From Sphingobacterium arenae (GTDB lineage Bacteria; Bacteroidota; Bacteroidia; Sphingobacteriales; Sphingobacteriaceae), in contig NZ_JACNYK010000006.1 in the NCBI RefSeq assembly GCF_014692505.1, positions 224,418-288,417 on the forward strand: DNA of 64,000 nucleotides. The letters run 5' to 3'. Position 1 is the first letter of the stretch. The number at the start of each line of letters is the position of its first letter. A model generated the notes under the pieces. It was not told where the DNA came from. It saw nothing but the letters and a program-made list of their open reading frames with translations, and made no database searches. The translations under genes and the position numbers were made by a program. Of this stretch, positions 56,936 through 64,000 are shown one piece after another.

Positions 56936-57736
56936 ATGAAATATTGTGCTTTAGCTTCTGGGAGTAATGGTAATTGCTATTACGTAGCCAATGAAGAAGA
57001 TGCTATCTTAATTGATGTAGGGATCAATGCGAAGCACGTCGAACTGCGCATGGCTAACGTAGGTGTCGATCCTGCAGCAATTAAAGCAATATTCATAACG
57101 CATGAACACACCGACCATATCCGTGGATTAGCCGTTTTTTGTAAGCGTTATCAAATTCCGGTTTATATGACTGCCGGTTCATATCGCGGGTCTCGACTGC
57201 AACTGCCACAAAATTTAACACACATCATTCGTCGCGATGAATATGTGGAAATTGGTAGCCTAAAGATTTGTGGTGTTCCTAAGTATCATGACGCACAAGA
57301 GCCTTGTAGTTTTTTGGTTTCAAATGGAAAGATCAATATCGCTGTGCTGACTGATATCGGGCGTATCTGTGATAATGTGAAACAAGTAATTCGGCAAGCG
57401 GATATTCTTTTACTGGAAGCAAACTATGATGAAGAGCTATTGGATACGGGAAGCTATCCTTTCTTTTTGAAGAATAGAATACGAAACGGTTGGGGACACC
57501 TTTCTAACCGCATGGCATTGGAAACTGTTCTAGAATATCGAACATCCCGTCTTCGGCATTTAATATTGGGACATCTTTCTGGACAAAACAACAAGGTGGA
57601 ATTAGTGCGTCAAATGTTTGCTCCTCATTGTCAACAAATGAAATTGTCTATTGCTACACGTTATGAAGAAACGAAACTGTTCGGTGGCGAAATTTTATCG
57701 GTATCGTATCAGGCTGCTCTTGTTTTTCCAGAATGA
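56936..57736 (+). CDS. metallo-beta-lactamase-fold hydrolase (YycJ/WalJ-like)
   Basis: A 266-residue cytoplasmic protein with the metal motif THEHTDHIRG (His56, His58, Asp60, His61), LASGSNGNCYYV at the start and DILLLEANYDEELL later. These are typical of the YycJ/WalJ family of single-domain nucleases or hydrolases involved in DNA repair or cell-wall processes in some bacteria. The gene starts 30 bases after sdaA and is probably co-transcribed. Confidence 0.9.
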   Translation: MKYCALASGSNGNCYYVANEEDAILIDVGINAKHVELRMANVGVDPAAIKAIFITHEHTDHIRGLAVFCKRYQIPVYMTAGSYRGSRLQLPQNLTHIIRRDEYVEIGSLKICGVPKYHDAQEPCSFLVSNGKINIAVLTDIGRICDNVKQVIRQADILLLEANYDEELLDTGSYPFFLKNRIRNGWGHLSNRMALETVLEYRTSRLRHLILGHLSGQNNKVELVRQMFAPHCQQMKLSIATRYEETKLFGGEILSVSYQAALVFPE

Positions 57737-57765
57737 TAAGTCTGCGGTCAGATTGGTTTAAACAT

Positions 57766-57832
57766 AAAAAAGGTTTTCAAACGGGGAGAATGAAAACCTT
57801 TAGCTAACCAATTATAAACCTAAATTATGATA
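57766..57832 (-). ncRNA. short terminator-linked RNA element, copy A
   Basis: On the minus strand a promoter (57836-57867) is followed by the shared box TCATAATTTAGG then TTTATAATTGGTTAG (57804-57830), a perfect 11-bp hairpin (AAAGGTTTTCA at 57769-57779 with TGAAAACCTTT at 57791-57801) and a T-run. The predicted RNA is about 65 bases. It lies antisense just downstream of the metallo-beta-lactamase-fold gene. On the other strand the hairpin has no T-run. Confidence 0.65.
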
Positions 57833-57835
57833 GCA

Positions 57836-57867
57836 CAAATTTAGAGGTATTTTTTATTTTTTCCAAA
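57836..57867 (-). promoter_or_regulatory. promoter of RNA element A
   Basis: Minus-strand TTTG (57864-57867), 20 bases, then TAAATTTG (57836-57843): both parts fit the Bacteroidota TTTG / TAnnTTTG consensus exactly with the normal spacing. The predicted start falls at about 57830, at the first base of the conserved box. Confidence 0.7.
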
Positions 57868-58317
57868 TTTTAGGGCTTTATCACATATTTTTTACAAAAT
57901 TTGGAGATCGCATGCATTATCTGCTGATTCGGCATACTTCTTGAATATAGAAGTCAGCTGCTCTAGGAAGATAATTTTTAGAACTTATCAGTGGATTAAC
58001 GTTAACGATGGAAAAACATGAATAAATTGAAGGATAGATATGATCGTGTGCCGTTTGCAGCGCGTACATTTTGGTTGTTAGTATTATTTATGCTTATTTT
58101 AATAGTCGAACTTTTGACCTTGCACAGATTCAGTTAATCTACGGCGGATACTATAAAACGGGTAAGTTTTAGGACGGGAGTGTAGTGAAAATACTACGAT
58201 TGATGCTGTTATTTTATCAGTTAAATAATGGTCCCGTTTTAGGGAATACTGTGTGAAGAAAGCCATGCCAATAACAAATTTATTTTCATAAAATAATAAA
58301 ACTAGACTATCCAAAGG
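57868..58317. other. gap between RNA element A and the sugar dehydratase gene
   Basis: Apart from a possible small membrane protein at 58018, this gap shows short hairpins only: CTTCT/AGAAG near 57940 and GTAGT/ACTAC near 58183. The segments ACGGGA (58172) and TCCCGT (58231) are also complementary. No other gene is supported. Confidence 0.4.
58018..58137 (+). CDS. possible 39-residue single-pass membrane protein
   Basis: ATG at 58018 opens 39 codons ending at TAA 58135. The product starts with a charged MNKLKDRYDRV, continues with one hydrophobic helix (FWLLVLFMLILIVELL) and ends TLHRFS. The arrangement (basic/charged N-terminus, one helix) is that of known small membrane proteins. GGAAAAAC precedes the ATG. 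No homologue is recognised. Confidence 0.4.
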   Translation: MNKLKDRYDRVPFAARTFWLLVLFMLILIVELLTLHRFS

Positions 58318-60237
58318 ATGGATTTGAATGTATTGAGGAAGAAGTTGCGAAAGGATAACCCGCGTTGGGTTATTTTGTTGATTGACATAATAATAGTGTT
58401 CGGATGCTATGTCACATTCAACTTTATTTTAAATAGTTTTTTAGGGGAGTTCGACATAGAATTGATGTTTAAGCAAAGCTTAATAATCTTGACGATTTAC
58501 CTGATGTCTTTTCTTTTCATGAAAACTTATCGTGAAATTGTACGGCATACAGGGCTTAGTGAAGCTATACGTATTTTCAAGACGGTTTGGCTGGCCTGTA
58601 TGGTACTTTTTCTCATTACGTTCTTGGTCCGATCTACCGCTTTGAAAGATTCGACATGGGGAGAATATCTTCGTTTATCCTATGCTGTGATCTTTTCGCA
58701 TGGTTTTTTTACTATGGTGATGTTGGTTGCGGCCAGAGTAGTTTATCGACAGGTTTACGAGCTTCTCTTTTTTACGAAAAGAAAAAGTAGACATGTGTTG
58801 ATATTTGGTGCGTCGAGACCTGGTTTAGTGGCTTATGCCATGCTGCAAGATGATATTCGATCAAAAAATAAAGTTATCGCATTTGTCGAAGATAAACCAA
58901 ATAGAGTAGGGAAAAACTCACGGGGGGTACGGATTTTACATATTACCGACATCGATCACAATTTTGTGAGGAAAAACGATATTGACGAAGTGATCATTGC
59001 GGTGGAAAATGATGATCCAGAGCGACTTTCGCGTGTAACAGACCATTTTCATAACTTGAATATTGATCTTAAAATTATGCAACCCGGTCGATCTCTGTTG
59101 AGCGGGGGAGGTAAGCGACAAATTCGCCAGCTACGAATTGAAGATCTTTTGGGAAGAAAGCCAATTAAATTGGATAATCCCGTTGTAGAAAAGGAATTAA
59201 AAGGTCGAACTATCTTGATAACTGGTGCTGCGGGTTCTATTGGGAGTGAGCTTGCACGACAGATTGCTATTCTTTCTTATAAAAGAGTTGTATTCGTGGA
59301 CCAGGCCGAGTCAGCTCTGTACGATGTGCAGCAGACGATCCATACGTCCAATCCCGAAGAAGCGTACTATATTGTAGGAGATGTACGGGATAAGATCTTT
59401 ATGCGACGTATATTTGAGATTCATCGTCCCGACGTTGTTTTCCATGCGGCCGCATATAAGCATGTTCCATTAATGGAAGCGAATCCTTATGAAGCGATTT
59501 GGACGAATGTATACGGCAGTCGTATTATGGCAGATTTGTCGATGGAATATAATGTGTATAAGTTTGTGATGATCTCTACGGATAAAGCTGTTAACCCTAC
59601 AAATGTCATGGGGGCATCTAAACGAGCTGCGGAAATGTATGTGAACTCCTGCAATGAACAGAGTGAGACCAATTTTATTATTACTCGGTTTGGAAATGTG
59701 TTGGGATCCAACGGTTCTGTTATTCCTCTTTTTGAGAAGCAACTAACGAAAGGTGGACCATTAACACTGACACACCCAGAGATTACACGTTTCTTTATGA
59801 CTATTCCGGAAGCATGTCAGCTTGTCTTGGAAGCCGGAACTATGGGGAAAGGAGGAGAGATATTTGTTTTTGATATGGGGAAATCGGTCAAAATTATTGA
59901 TTTGGCTAAGCGTATGATCAAGTTGAAAGGTTATCGATATCCACAAGATATCGATATTAAGATAGTCGGATTGCGTCCCGGAGAAAAAATATATGAGGAA
60001 CTTTTAGCAAATAATGAGAATACACTGAAAACACATCATCCCAAAATTATGATAGCGAAAGTGTGTACGGAAGATTTGTTGATGAAAAGGAGACAAATAG
60101 ATGTTTTATGCGGGCTTGTCGAACACAGTGAAATATCATGTGCAGAACGTGCTGATTTGGAAATTGTTCGTCAACTAAAAGCCATCGTTCCCGAATTTAT
60201 ATCCCAAAATTCCATTTTTGACCAATTAGATAAATAA
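58318..60237 (+). CDS. membrane nucleotide-sugar 4,6-dehydratase, CapD/WbpM/FlaA1-like
   Basis: A 639-residue protein with about four N-terminal membrane helices, a first Rossmann-type domain (about 155-280) and a catalytic SDR domain beginning with the NAD motif TGAAGSIG at 302-309. The catalytic triad reads Ser420 (ISTDKAVNP), Met431 and Lys435 (VMGASKRAAE), the SMK variant of inverting or WbpM-like UDP-GlcNAc 4,6-dehydratases. It would make a keto-deoxy sugar for capsule, O-antigen or glycoprotein glycans. No glycan cluster is adjacent in this window. Confidence 0.93.
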   Translation: MDLNVLRKKLRKDNPRWVILLIDIIIVFGCYVTFNFILNSFLGEFDIELMFKQSLIILTIYLMSFLFMKTYREIVRHTGLSEAIRIFKTVWLACMVLFLITFLVRSTALKDSTWGEYLRLSYAVIFSHGFFTMVMLVAARVVYRQVYELLFFTKRKSRHVLIFGASRPGLVAYAMLQDDIRSKNKVIAFVEDKPNRVGKNSRGVRILHITDIDHNFVRKNDIDEVIIAVENDDPERLSRVTDHFHNLNIDLKIMQPGRSLLSGGGKRQIRQLRIEDLLGRKPIKLDNPVVEKELKGRTILITGAAGSIGSELARQIAILSYKRVVFVDQAESALYDVQQTIHTSNPEEAYYIVGDVRDKIFMRRIFEIHRPDVVFHAAAYKHVPLMEANPYEAIWTNVYGSRIMADLSMEYNVYKFVMISTDKAVNPTNVMGASKRAAEMYVNSCNEQSETNFIITRFGNVLGSNGSVIPLFEKQLTKGGPLTLTHPEITRFFMTIPEACQLVLEAGTMGKGGEIFVFDMGKSVKIIDLAKRMIKLKGYRYPQDIDIKIVGLRPGEKIYEELLANNENTLKTHHPKIMIAKVCTEDLLMKRRQIDVLCGLVEHSEISCAERADLEIVRQLKAIVPEFISQNSIFDQLDK

Positions 60238-60422
60238 CGGTTTCATATAAGTGGTAATAGAGTTCTTAAATAATAGGGCACTATCAAGTATGTTTTTTAT
60301 CCTTCCAAGGAAAGAAATGGCTTCCTAAGGGGTGTTAATCGTTAAAAGATGTTAAATGAAACGGATGAAAAAAATAAAGCCTGGGGTTGTGCGTTTTAGT
60401 AATAACAATAGAGTAATTTTTT

Positions 60423-60492
60423 TCATAATTTAGGTTAATTAATAATTGGTTAGTAGAGAAATCCTGGAGTTCCCCGCTCCAGGATTTTTTTT
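60423..60492 (+). ncRNA. short terminator-linked RNA element, copy B
   Basis: Box TCATAATTTAGG (60423-60434) then TTAATTAATAATTGGTTAG to 60453, with a four-base insertion compared with copies A and C. A perfect 11-bp hairpin follows (AAATCCTGGAG at 60459-60469, CTCCAGGATTT at 60477-60487) and a run of eight T. TAATTTTT at 60415, one mismatch from the -7 consensus, lies directly upstream. In the reverse direction the box would lead into a 24-codon frame beginning MKKITLLLLL. Confidence 0.65.
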
Positions 60493-60550
60493 GAGGGTAA
60501 CCGTTATACCGGTCGTTCCGAAGCGAGACGTTTCAGGATTATTTTGTAAC

Positions 60551-60598
60551 TGTCGGTACATGTCGGTTCACGAAAGTTTAGTTTTTGTATTAACTTTG
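60551..60598 (+). promoter_or_regulatory. ZIP gene promoter region with tandem 10-bp repeats
   Basis: TGTCGGTACA and TGTCGGTTCA stand in direct tandem at 60551-60570 (9 of 10 identical). The -7 element TAACTTTG at 60591-60598 fits TAnnTTTG exactly, so the repeats cover the -33 region. They may bind a regulator, for example a metal-responsive one. The gap 60238-60422 before RNA element B shows nothing else clear. Confidence 0.5.
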
Positions 60599-60625
60599 TG
60601 CATGATATACCCCAAAGCATAATTA

Positions 60626-61441
60626 ATGGATTACGTTATTAACTACCTTTCGGAAATAAATCCTGTATTAGCAGCCTTATATGCATCGACATTCACTTGG
60701 TTGGTGACGGCCTTAGGTGCGGCATTTGTCTTTTTCTTCAAGACTATGAACCGTAATTTTCTCGATTCTATGTTAGGCTTCACAGGAGGGGTGATGGTGG
60801 CCGCCAGTATATGGAGTTTATTAATTCCAGCAATAAATATGAGTGAAGGAGAAGGGTTCATTCAGGTGTTCCCCGCTGTTATGGGCTTTTTAATGGGGGC
60901 CGGATTCCTCTTTGCACTTGACAAGTTGTTGCCGCATTTCCATGTTAATTTTAGGCAAGTGGAGGGCGTGAAGTCCCCATGGCAAAAGACGACGTTACTG
61001 GTGCTAGCCATTACACTACATAATATTCCGGAGGGACTTGCTGTCGGTGTGCTATTTGGAGCTGTCGCGGCAGGTGTTCCGGAGGCCAGCATTGGTGGTG
61101 CTGTGGCTCTGGCTGTCGGAATAGGGCTGCAGAATTTCCCTGAAGGTATTGCTGTAGCGATGCCGTTGCGTCGTATGGGGATTTCACGTCGGAAGAGTTT
61201 TTATTATGGACAGCTTTCCGCCGTTGTGGAGCCGATAGCTGCTGTGTTGGGCGCATTTGCGGTAGCATTTTTTACCCCATTATTGCCGTATGCTTTGGCG
61301 TTTGCTGCTGGGGCGATGATGTTTGTTGTGGTAGAGGAGGTAATTCCTGAAGCACAACAAAATAAGGACTCTGATTGGGCAACTTTGGGATTTATCGGAG
61401 GATTTATTTTAATGATGTCATTGGATGTGGTATTGGGCTAG
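60626..61441 (+). CDS. ZIP-family metal transporter
   Basis: A 271-residue inner-membrane protein with about eight helices. Metal-site helices carry HNIPEG (His132, Glu136) and QNFPEG (Asn170, Glu173), as in the ZupT/GufA branch, and EEVIPEAQQ near the C-terminus. It would take up zinc or other divalent metals. It is followed after 22 bases by the UDG-like gene, perhaps co-transcribed. Confidence 0.93.
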   Translation: MDYVINYLSEINPVLAALYASTFTWLVTALGAAFVFFFKTMNRNFLDSMLGFTGGVMVAASIWSLLIPAINMSEGEGFIQVFPAVMGFLMGAGFLFALDKLLPHFHVNFRQVEGVKSPWQKTTLLVLAITLHNIPEGLAVGVLFGAVAAGVPEASIGGAVALAVGIGLQNFPEGIAVAMPLRRMGISRRKSFYYGQLSAVVEPIAAVLGAFAVAFFTPLLPYALAFAAGAMMFVVVEEVIPEAQQNKDSDWATLGFIGGFILMMSLDVVLG

Positions 61442-61463
61442 ATAAGAGAAAGAGGGGATAGAT

Positions 61464-62048
61464 ATGAAGGAGGAAACGGAGGCATTATATAAGGAGATAA
61501 AACGTTGTAGGCTGTGTGAGTCAAAATTGCCAGCGGGAGTTAATCCTGTGGTAACAATGGACGATTGTTCAAAAATTTTGATTGTAGGACAAGCTCCCGG
61601 TGCAAAAGTACACTTGTCGGGTATCCCTTGGGATGATCAAAGCGGCAGAGAGCTTAGGGATTGGCTAGGTGTTACCGAAGACGTATTCTATGATTCCAAA
61701 AAATTTGCTATTATTCCTATGGGGTTTTGTTACCCTGGAAAAGGTAAAAATGGTGATTTACCTCCCTGTGTAGAATGCGCTCCTTTGTGGCATGAACGTG
61801 TGCTAGCGCAATTGCAAAATATTGAATTAACATTATTAATCGGTCAATATGCACAATCCTATTACCTTCGGGGGCGAAAACATAAAACTTTGACGGATAC
61901 TGTGAAAAATTATCAAAGCTATTTACCGACGTATTTTCCGTTACCGCATCCGTCACCGAGGAATTTTATTTGGTTGTCAAAAAATCAGTGGTTTAAAAAA
62001 GAGGTTGTGCCTCGGTTACAAGAGGTAGTAGGTCGGGTGTTATATTAA
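61464..62048 (+). CDS. uracil-DNA glycosylase-superfamily protein
   Basis: A 194-residue protein with the UDG motif 1 form ILIVGQAPGAKVHLSGIPWDD split across residues 33-53 and motif 2 form PHPSPRN near residue 158. Cysteines CRLC (15 and 18) and CYPGKGKNGDLPPCVEC could hold a metal or Fe-S cluster as in UDG families 4 and 5. A base-excision repair role is likely, but substrate is uncertain. AGGGG is present just before the ATG. Confidence 0.85.
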   Translation: MKEETEALYKEIKRCRLCESKLPAGVNPVVTMDDCSKILIVGQAPGAKVHLSGIPWDDQSGRELRDWLGVTEDVFYDSKKFAIIPMGFCYPGKGKNGDLPPCVECAPLWHERVLAQLQNIELTLLIGQYAQSYYLRGRKHKTLTDTVKNYQSYLPTYFPLPHPSPRNFIWLSKNQWFKKEVVPRLQEVVGRVLY

Positions 62049-62054
62049 GATAGG

Positions 62055-62122
62055 AAAAAAGAAACCCCGAAGTCGGGCGACTTCAGGGTTTCCAAACCAA
62101 TTATTAACCTAAATTATGAATT
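62055..62122 (-). ncRNA. short terminator-linked RNA element, copy C
   Basis: On the minus strand the box TTCATAATTTAGG then TTAATAATTGGTTT (62094-62122) is followed by a 15-bp hairpin (62061-62075 with 62078-62092) and six T. One pair of the stem is G-U on the minus strand but would be A-C on the plus strand, so the minus-strand RNA is the one that folds fully. TAGTTTTG about 30 bases upstream of the box fits the -7 consensus. It lies antisense just after the UDG-like gene. Confidence 0.65.
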
Positions 62123-62277
62123 AAGACTCTTGCAAATTCTGTGCCAAAACTATTTCGAGTGAGGGACCAGATATGAAAAGAGAATTGTGACCAAAAAAAT
62201 AGACGAGTGTCCTTGATTTTTCGTAAATCGCATACAATTTTAAGTGAATATAGAATCTCATAAGTGAGGAAGTGAAT

Positions 62278-63513
62278 ATGAAAGCAACAGCCAGGCCGTC
62301 GAAGCATCCAGCGGTGAGGAAAACGGTATATAGTATTTTGTTCGCAATAAGTTTTGGACACTTTATCAATGACTTATTGCAAGCGGTTATACCCTCCATA
62401 TATCCTATGTTAAAAGAAAATTTTAAATTAAATTTCACACAAATTGGTTTGATTACGTTAGTCTTTCAATTATCCGCTTCCATATTGCAGCCATTTGTGG
62501 GGCGCTATACAGATATAAAGCCGAATCCAAAATCGCTTGCTATTGGTATGGGGTTTACATTGGTCGGGCTGGTGTCGCTGTCTGTGGCGTCAAGCTTCTT
62601 GTTCGTTCTTCTTTCTGTTTGCTTAGTTGGGATTGGTTCATCCGTGTTTCATCCGGAAGCTTCTCGTGTTGCTCAACTTGCGTCGGGAGGTAAAAAAGGG
62701 CTTGCACAATCCATTTTTCAGGTGGGGGGGAATGCTGGTAGCGCTATTGGGCCATTGATGGCAGCGCTAATTATTATACCGCATGGACAGGCAAATATCC
62801 GATGGTTTTGCTTAATCGCCCTTGTCGGGATTTTGCTGCTGTCTGTTGTGGGAAAATGGTATAGGGGAAATATAGAGGCGCGGGTGAGTCGGGAGGTTTT
62901 ACCGGACGTAGGAAAAGGAAGTCAGGTTGTGCCTGCCGATGTTTTAAGCCGATCAAAGGTGATAGGCTCGATCGTTATTTTGCTTGTGCTGATTTTTTCT
63001 AAATACATTTATATGGCATCTATGACTAGTTATTTTACTTTTTATCTAATCGATAAATTTGGTCTAAGTGTCCAAGAGTCACAATTTTATTTATTTGCAT
63101 TTCTCGCGGCAGTAGCTGTAGGAACAATACTAGGTGGGTCATTAGGTGACCGATATGGTCGCAAGTTGATTATATGGATTTCTATTTTAGGTGCCGCTCC
63201 TTTTACGCTCTTATTGCCTCATGTGGGGCTGACGCTCACGGTTGTATTGGCGGTTATTATCGGCGTCATAATCTCGTCGGCATTCTCAGCCATTTTGGTG
63301 TACGCCACCGATTTAGTGCCCGGTAAAGTAGGTATGATTGCAGGTCTTTTTTTTGGTTTTGCTTTTGGGATTGCCGGGTTGGGCTCGGCTTTCTTGGGGT
63401 GGCTGGCGGATCAAACGAGTATTGAATATGTGTTTCGGATTTGTGCTTATCTTCCCTTAATTGGTGTCGTGACGTGGTTTCTGCCCGATATTAGAGGAGA
63501 TAAACGGAGTTGA
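62278..63513 (+). CDS. MFS exporter, fosmidomycin-resistance (Fsr) type
   Basis: A 411-residue inner-membrane protein with about 12 helices. SFGHFINDLLQAVIPSIYP and PNPKSLAIGMG, then GIGSSVFHPEASRVAQLAS, are hallmarks of the Fsr group of drug-efflux MFS carriers. GSLGDRYGRK is the MFS loop signature. Actual substrate is unknown. The start at ATG 62278 has AGGA upstream; GTG 62272 is also possible. Confidence 0.9.
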   Translation: MKATARPSKHPAVRKTVYSILFAISFGHFINDLLQAVIPSIYPMLKENFKLNFTQIGLITLVFQLSASILQPFVGRYTDIKPNPKSLAIGMGFTLVGLVSLSVASSFLFVLLSVCLVGIGSSVFHPEASRVAQLASGGKKGLAQSIFQVGGNAGSAIGPLMAALIIIPHGQANIRWFCLIALVGILLLSVVGKWYRGNIEARVSREVLPDVGKGSQVVPADVLSRSKVIGSIVILLVLIFSKYIYMASMTSYFTFYLIDKFGLSVQESQFYLFAFLAAVAVGTILGGSLGDRYGRKLIIWISILGAAPFTLLLPHVGLTLTVVLAVIIGVIISSAFSAILVYATDLVPGKVGMIAGLFFGFAFGIAGLGSAFLGWLADQTSIEYVFRICAYLPLIGVVTWFLPDIRGDKRS

Positions 63514-63530
63514 TATGTGAAATTATTCTC

Positions 63531-63572
63531 CAACCTTTCAGCGCTTTAGGATATTTTTGGTGTAAAAGGTTG
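63531..63572 (+). terminator. possible hairpin after the Fsr-type gene
   Basis: CAACCTTT and AAAGGTTG are perfect 8-bp inverted copies with a 26-base loop, placed 17 bases after the stop and just before the rRNA promoters. There is no clear T-run. Confidence 0.3.
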
Positions 63573-63580
63573 CTATGGGC

Positions 63581-63612
63581 CTTGGAGTATAAGGTTAAAG
63601 TTTCTACCTTTG
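63581..63612 (+). promoter_or_regulatory. rRNA operon promoter P1
   Basis: CTTG (63581-63584), 20 bases, then TACCTTTG (63605-63612), an exact -7 element. The sequence after it (CACCACTCCGCGAGGGG) resembles that after P2, so the two look duplicated. Confidence 0.7.
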
Positions 63613-63687
63613 CACCACTCCGCGAGGGGGTATGGTACGGGGGATACCGGTAGATAGGTTCCGGTCCGATAAAAAAGAAAGTTTTAT

Positions 63688-63718
63688 TTTGTTTTGTTGG
63701 AAATTTCCCTTACCTTTG
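63688..63718 (+). promoter_or_regulatory. rRNA operon promoter P2
   Basis: TTTG (63688-63691), 19 bases, then TACCTTTG (63711-63718): full match to the Bacteroidota primary sigma consensus. It is followed by a small hairpin TCCCTTCGGGA. Confidence 0.85.
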
Positions 63719-63960
63719 CAGTCCCTTCGGGAACGAGGGGTTTTAAAAAAAGATAATCCGGCCGTTTATTCGGTCCAGATATAGAGGCCAAAGCGCGAAG
63801 CGGAGGTATAGAAGTTCTTTAAATAGATGATCATGTAGCGCAGCAGATACCCTTTATAGGGGAATGCTGTAACAGAAGTTACAATTATTCCGGTCCGGGC
63901 CGTACAGTACAAGAATACTGACGATCCGGTCTATACAGACCGGGGTCAAAATTACATTTT
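63719..63960 (+). other. rRNA operon leader
   Basis: About 240 bases of transcribed leader. GTTCTTTAAA at 63814-63823 looks like the boxA antitermination site. The stem CCGGTCT / AGACCGG at 63926-63943 just before 16S may be part of the RNase III processing stalk; its partner would lie downstream of 16S. Short CCGGTCC-like segments recur several times. Confidence 0.6.

Positions 63961-64000
<40 letters not shown>

Noticed and set aside
57769..57801. Hairpin as plus-strand terminator of the metallo-beta-lactamase-fold gene
   Set aside because: No T-run follows on the plus strand, whereas the minus strand has one together with a promoter and conserved box.

Overview
The window looks like chromosomal DNA from a glycan-degrading member of the Bacteroidota, most likely family Sphingobacteriaceae. 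The reasons are two SusC/SusD systems, a hybrid two-component regulator, many lipoproteins with Cys lipoboxes, A-rich translation starts without strong Shine-Dalgarno sites, and promoters of the TTTG / TAnnTTTG type. Genus cannot be fixed, because only about 40 bases of 16S rRNA are present, at the right edge.

Layout. 1-12.9 kb is a sialic acid utilization locus on the + strand. It holds a SusC cut by the left edge, SusD, three different sialidases, a PKD/LamG surface lipoprotein, N-acetylneuraminate lyase, a kelch mutarotase (NanM-like) and an MFS carrier. Together they would cleave sialic acid from glycans, import it, epimerise it and split it to ManNAc and pyruvate. No ManNAc epimerase or kinase is visible. 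12.9-24.4 kb is mostly housekeeping: TPR protein, Prc protease, RNase HII, a CBM9-like protein with an outer-membrane barrel, M16 peptidase, FabD and an aldo/keto reductase.

24.8-39.3 kb is a second polysaccharide utilization locus. It encodes a 1192-residue protein joining a GH2 glycosidase to an alginate-lyase-like domain, SusC, SusD, a small lipoprotein, a GH88 unsaturated glucuronyl hydrolase and a hybrid two-component sensor/regulator. The lyase plus GH88 pair points to a uronic-acid-containing polysaccharide. A short remnant of another propeller sensor lies just downstream.

39.5-63.5 kb is a mixed region: DUF2911 protein, FucP-type sugar carrier, hotdog thioesterase, DinB-like protein, histidine kinase, GltX, a barrel protein followed by a DUF4270/kelch lipoprotein pair, TetR regulator, GH3, TlpA-like thioredoxin, serine deaminase, metallo-beta-lactamase-fold protein, a sugar-nucleotide dehydratase, ZIP transporter, UDG-like protein and an Fsr-type exporter. 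From 63.58 kb tandem promoters and a structured leader open an rRNA operon whose 16S gene starts at about 63961.

Beyond the genes, the most interesting signals are in intergenic DNA. Four small elements share a box of about 27 bases (divergent in one copy) joined to sequence-variable terminator hairpins and look like a family of short RNAs. A 46-bp repeat occurs in two inverted copies 25 kb apart, each leading into a conserved translation start, one of which carries a six-codon upstream ORF overlapping the thioesterase start. A double palindrome sits upstream of prc, and a 39-codon single-helix membrane protein may lie at 58018.
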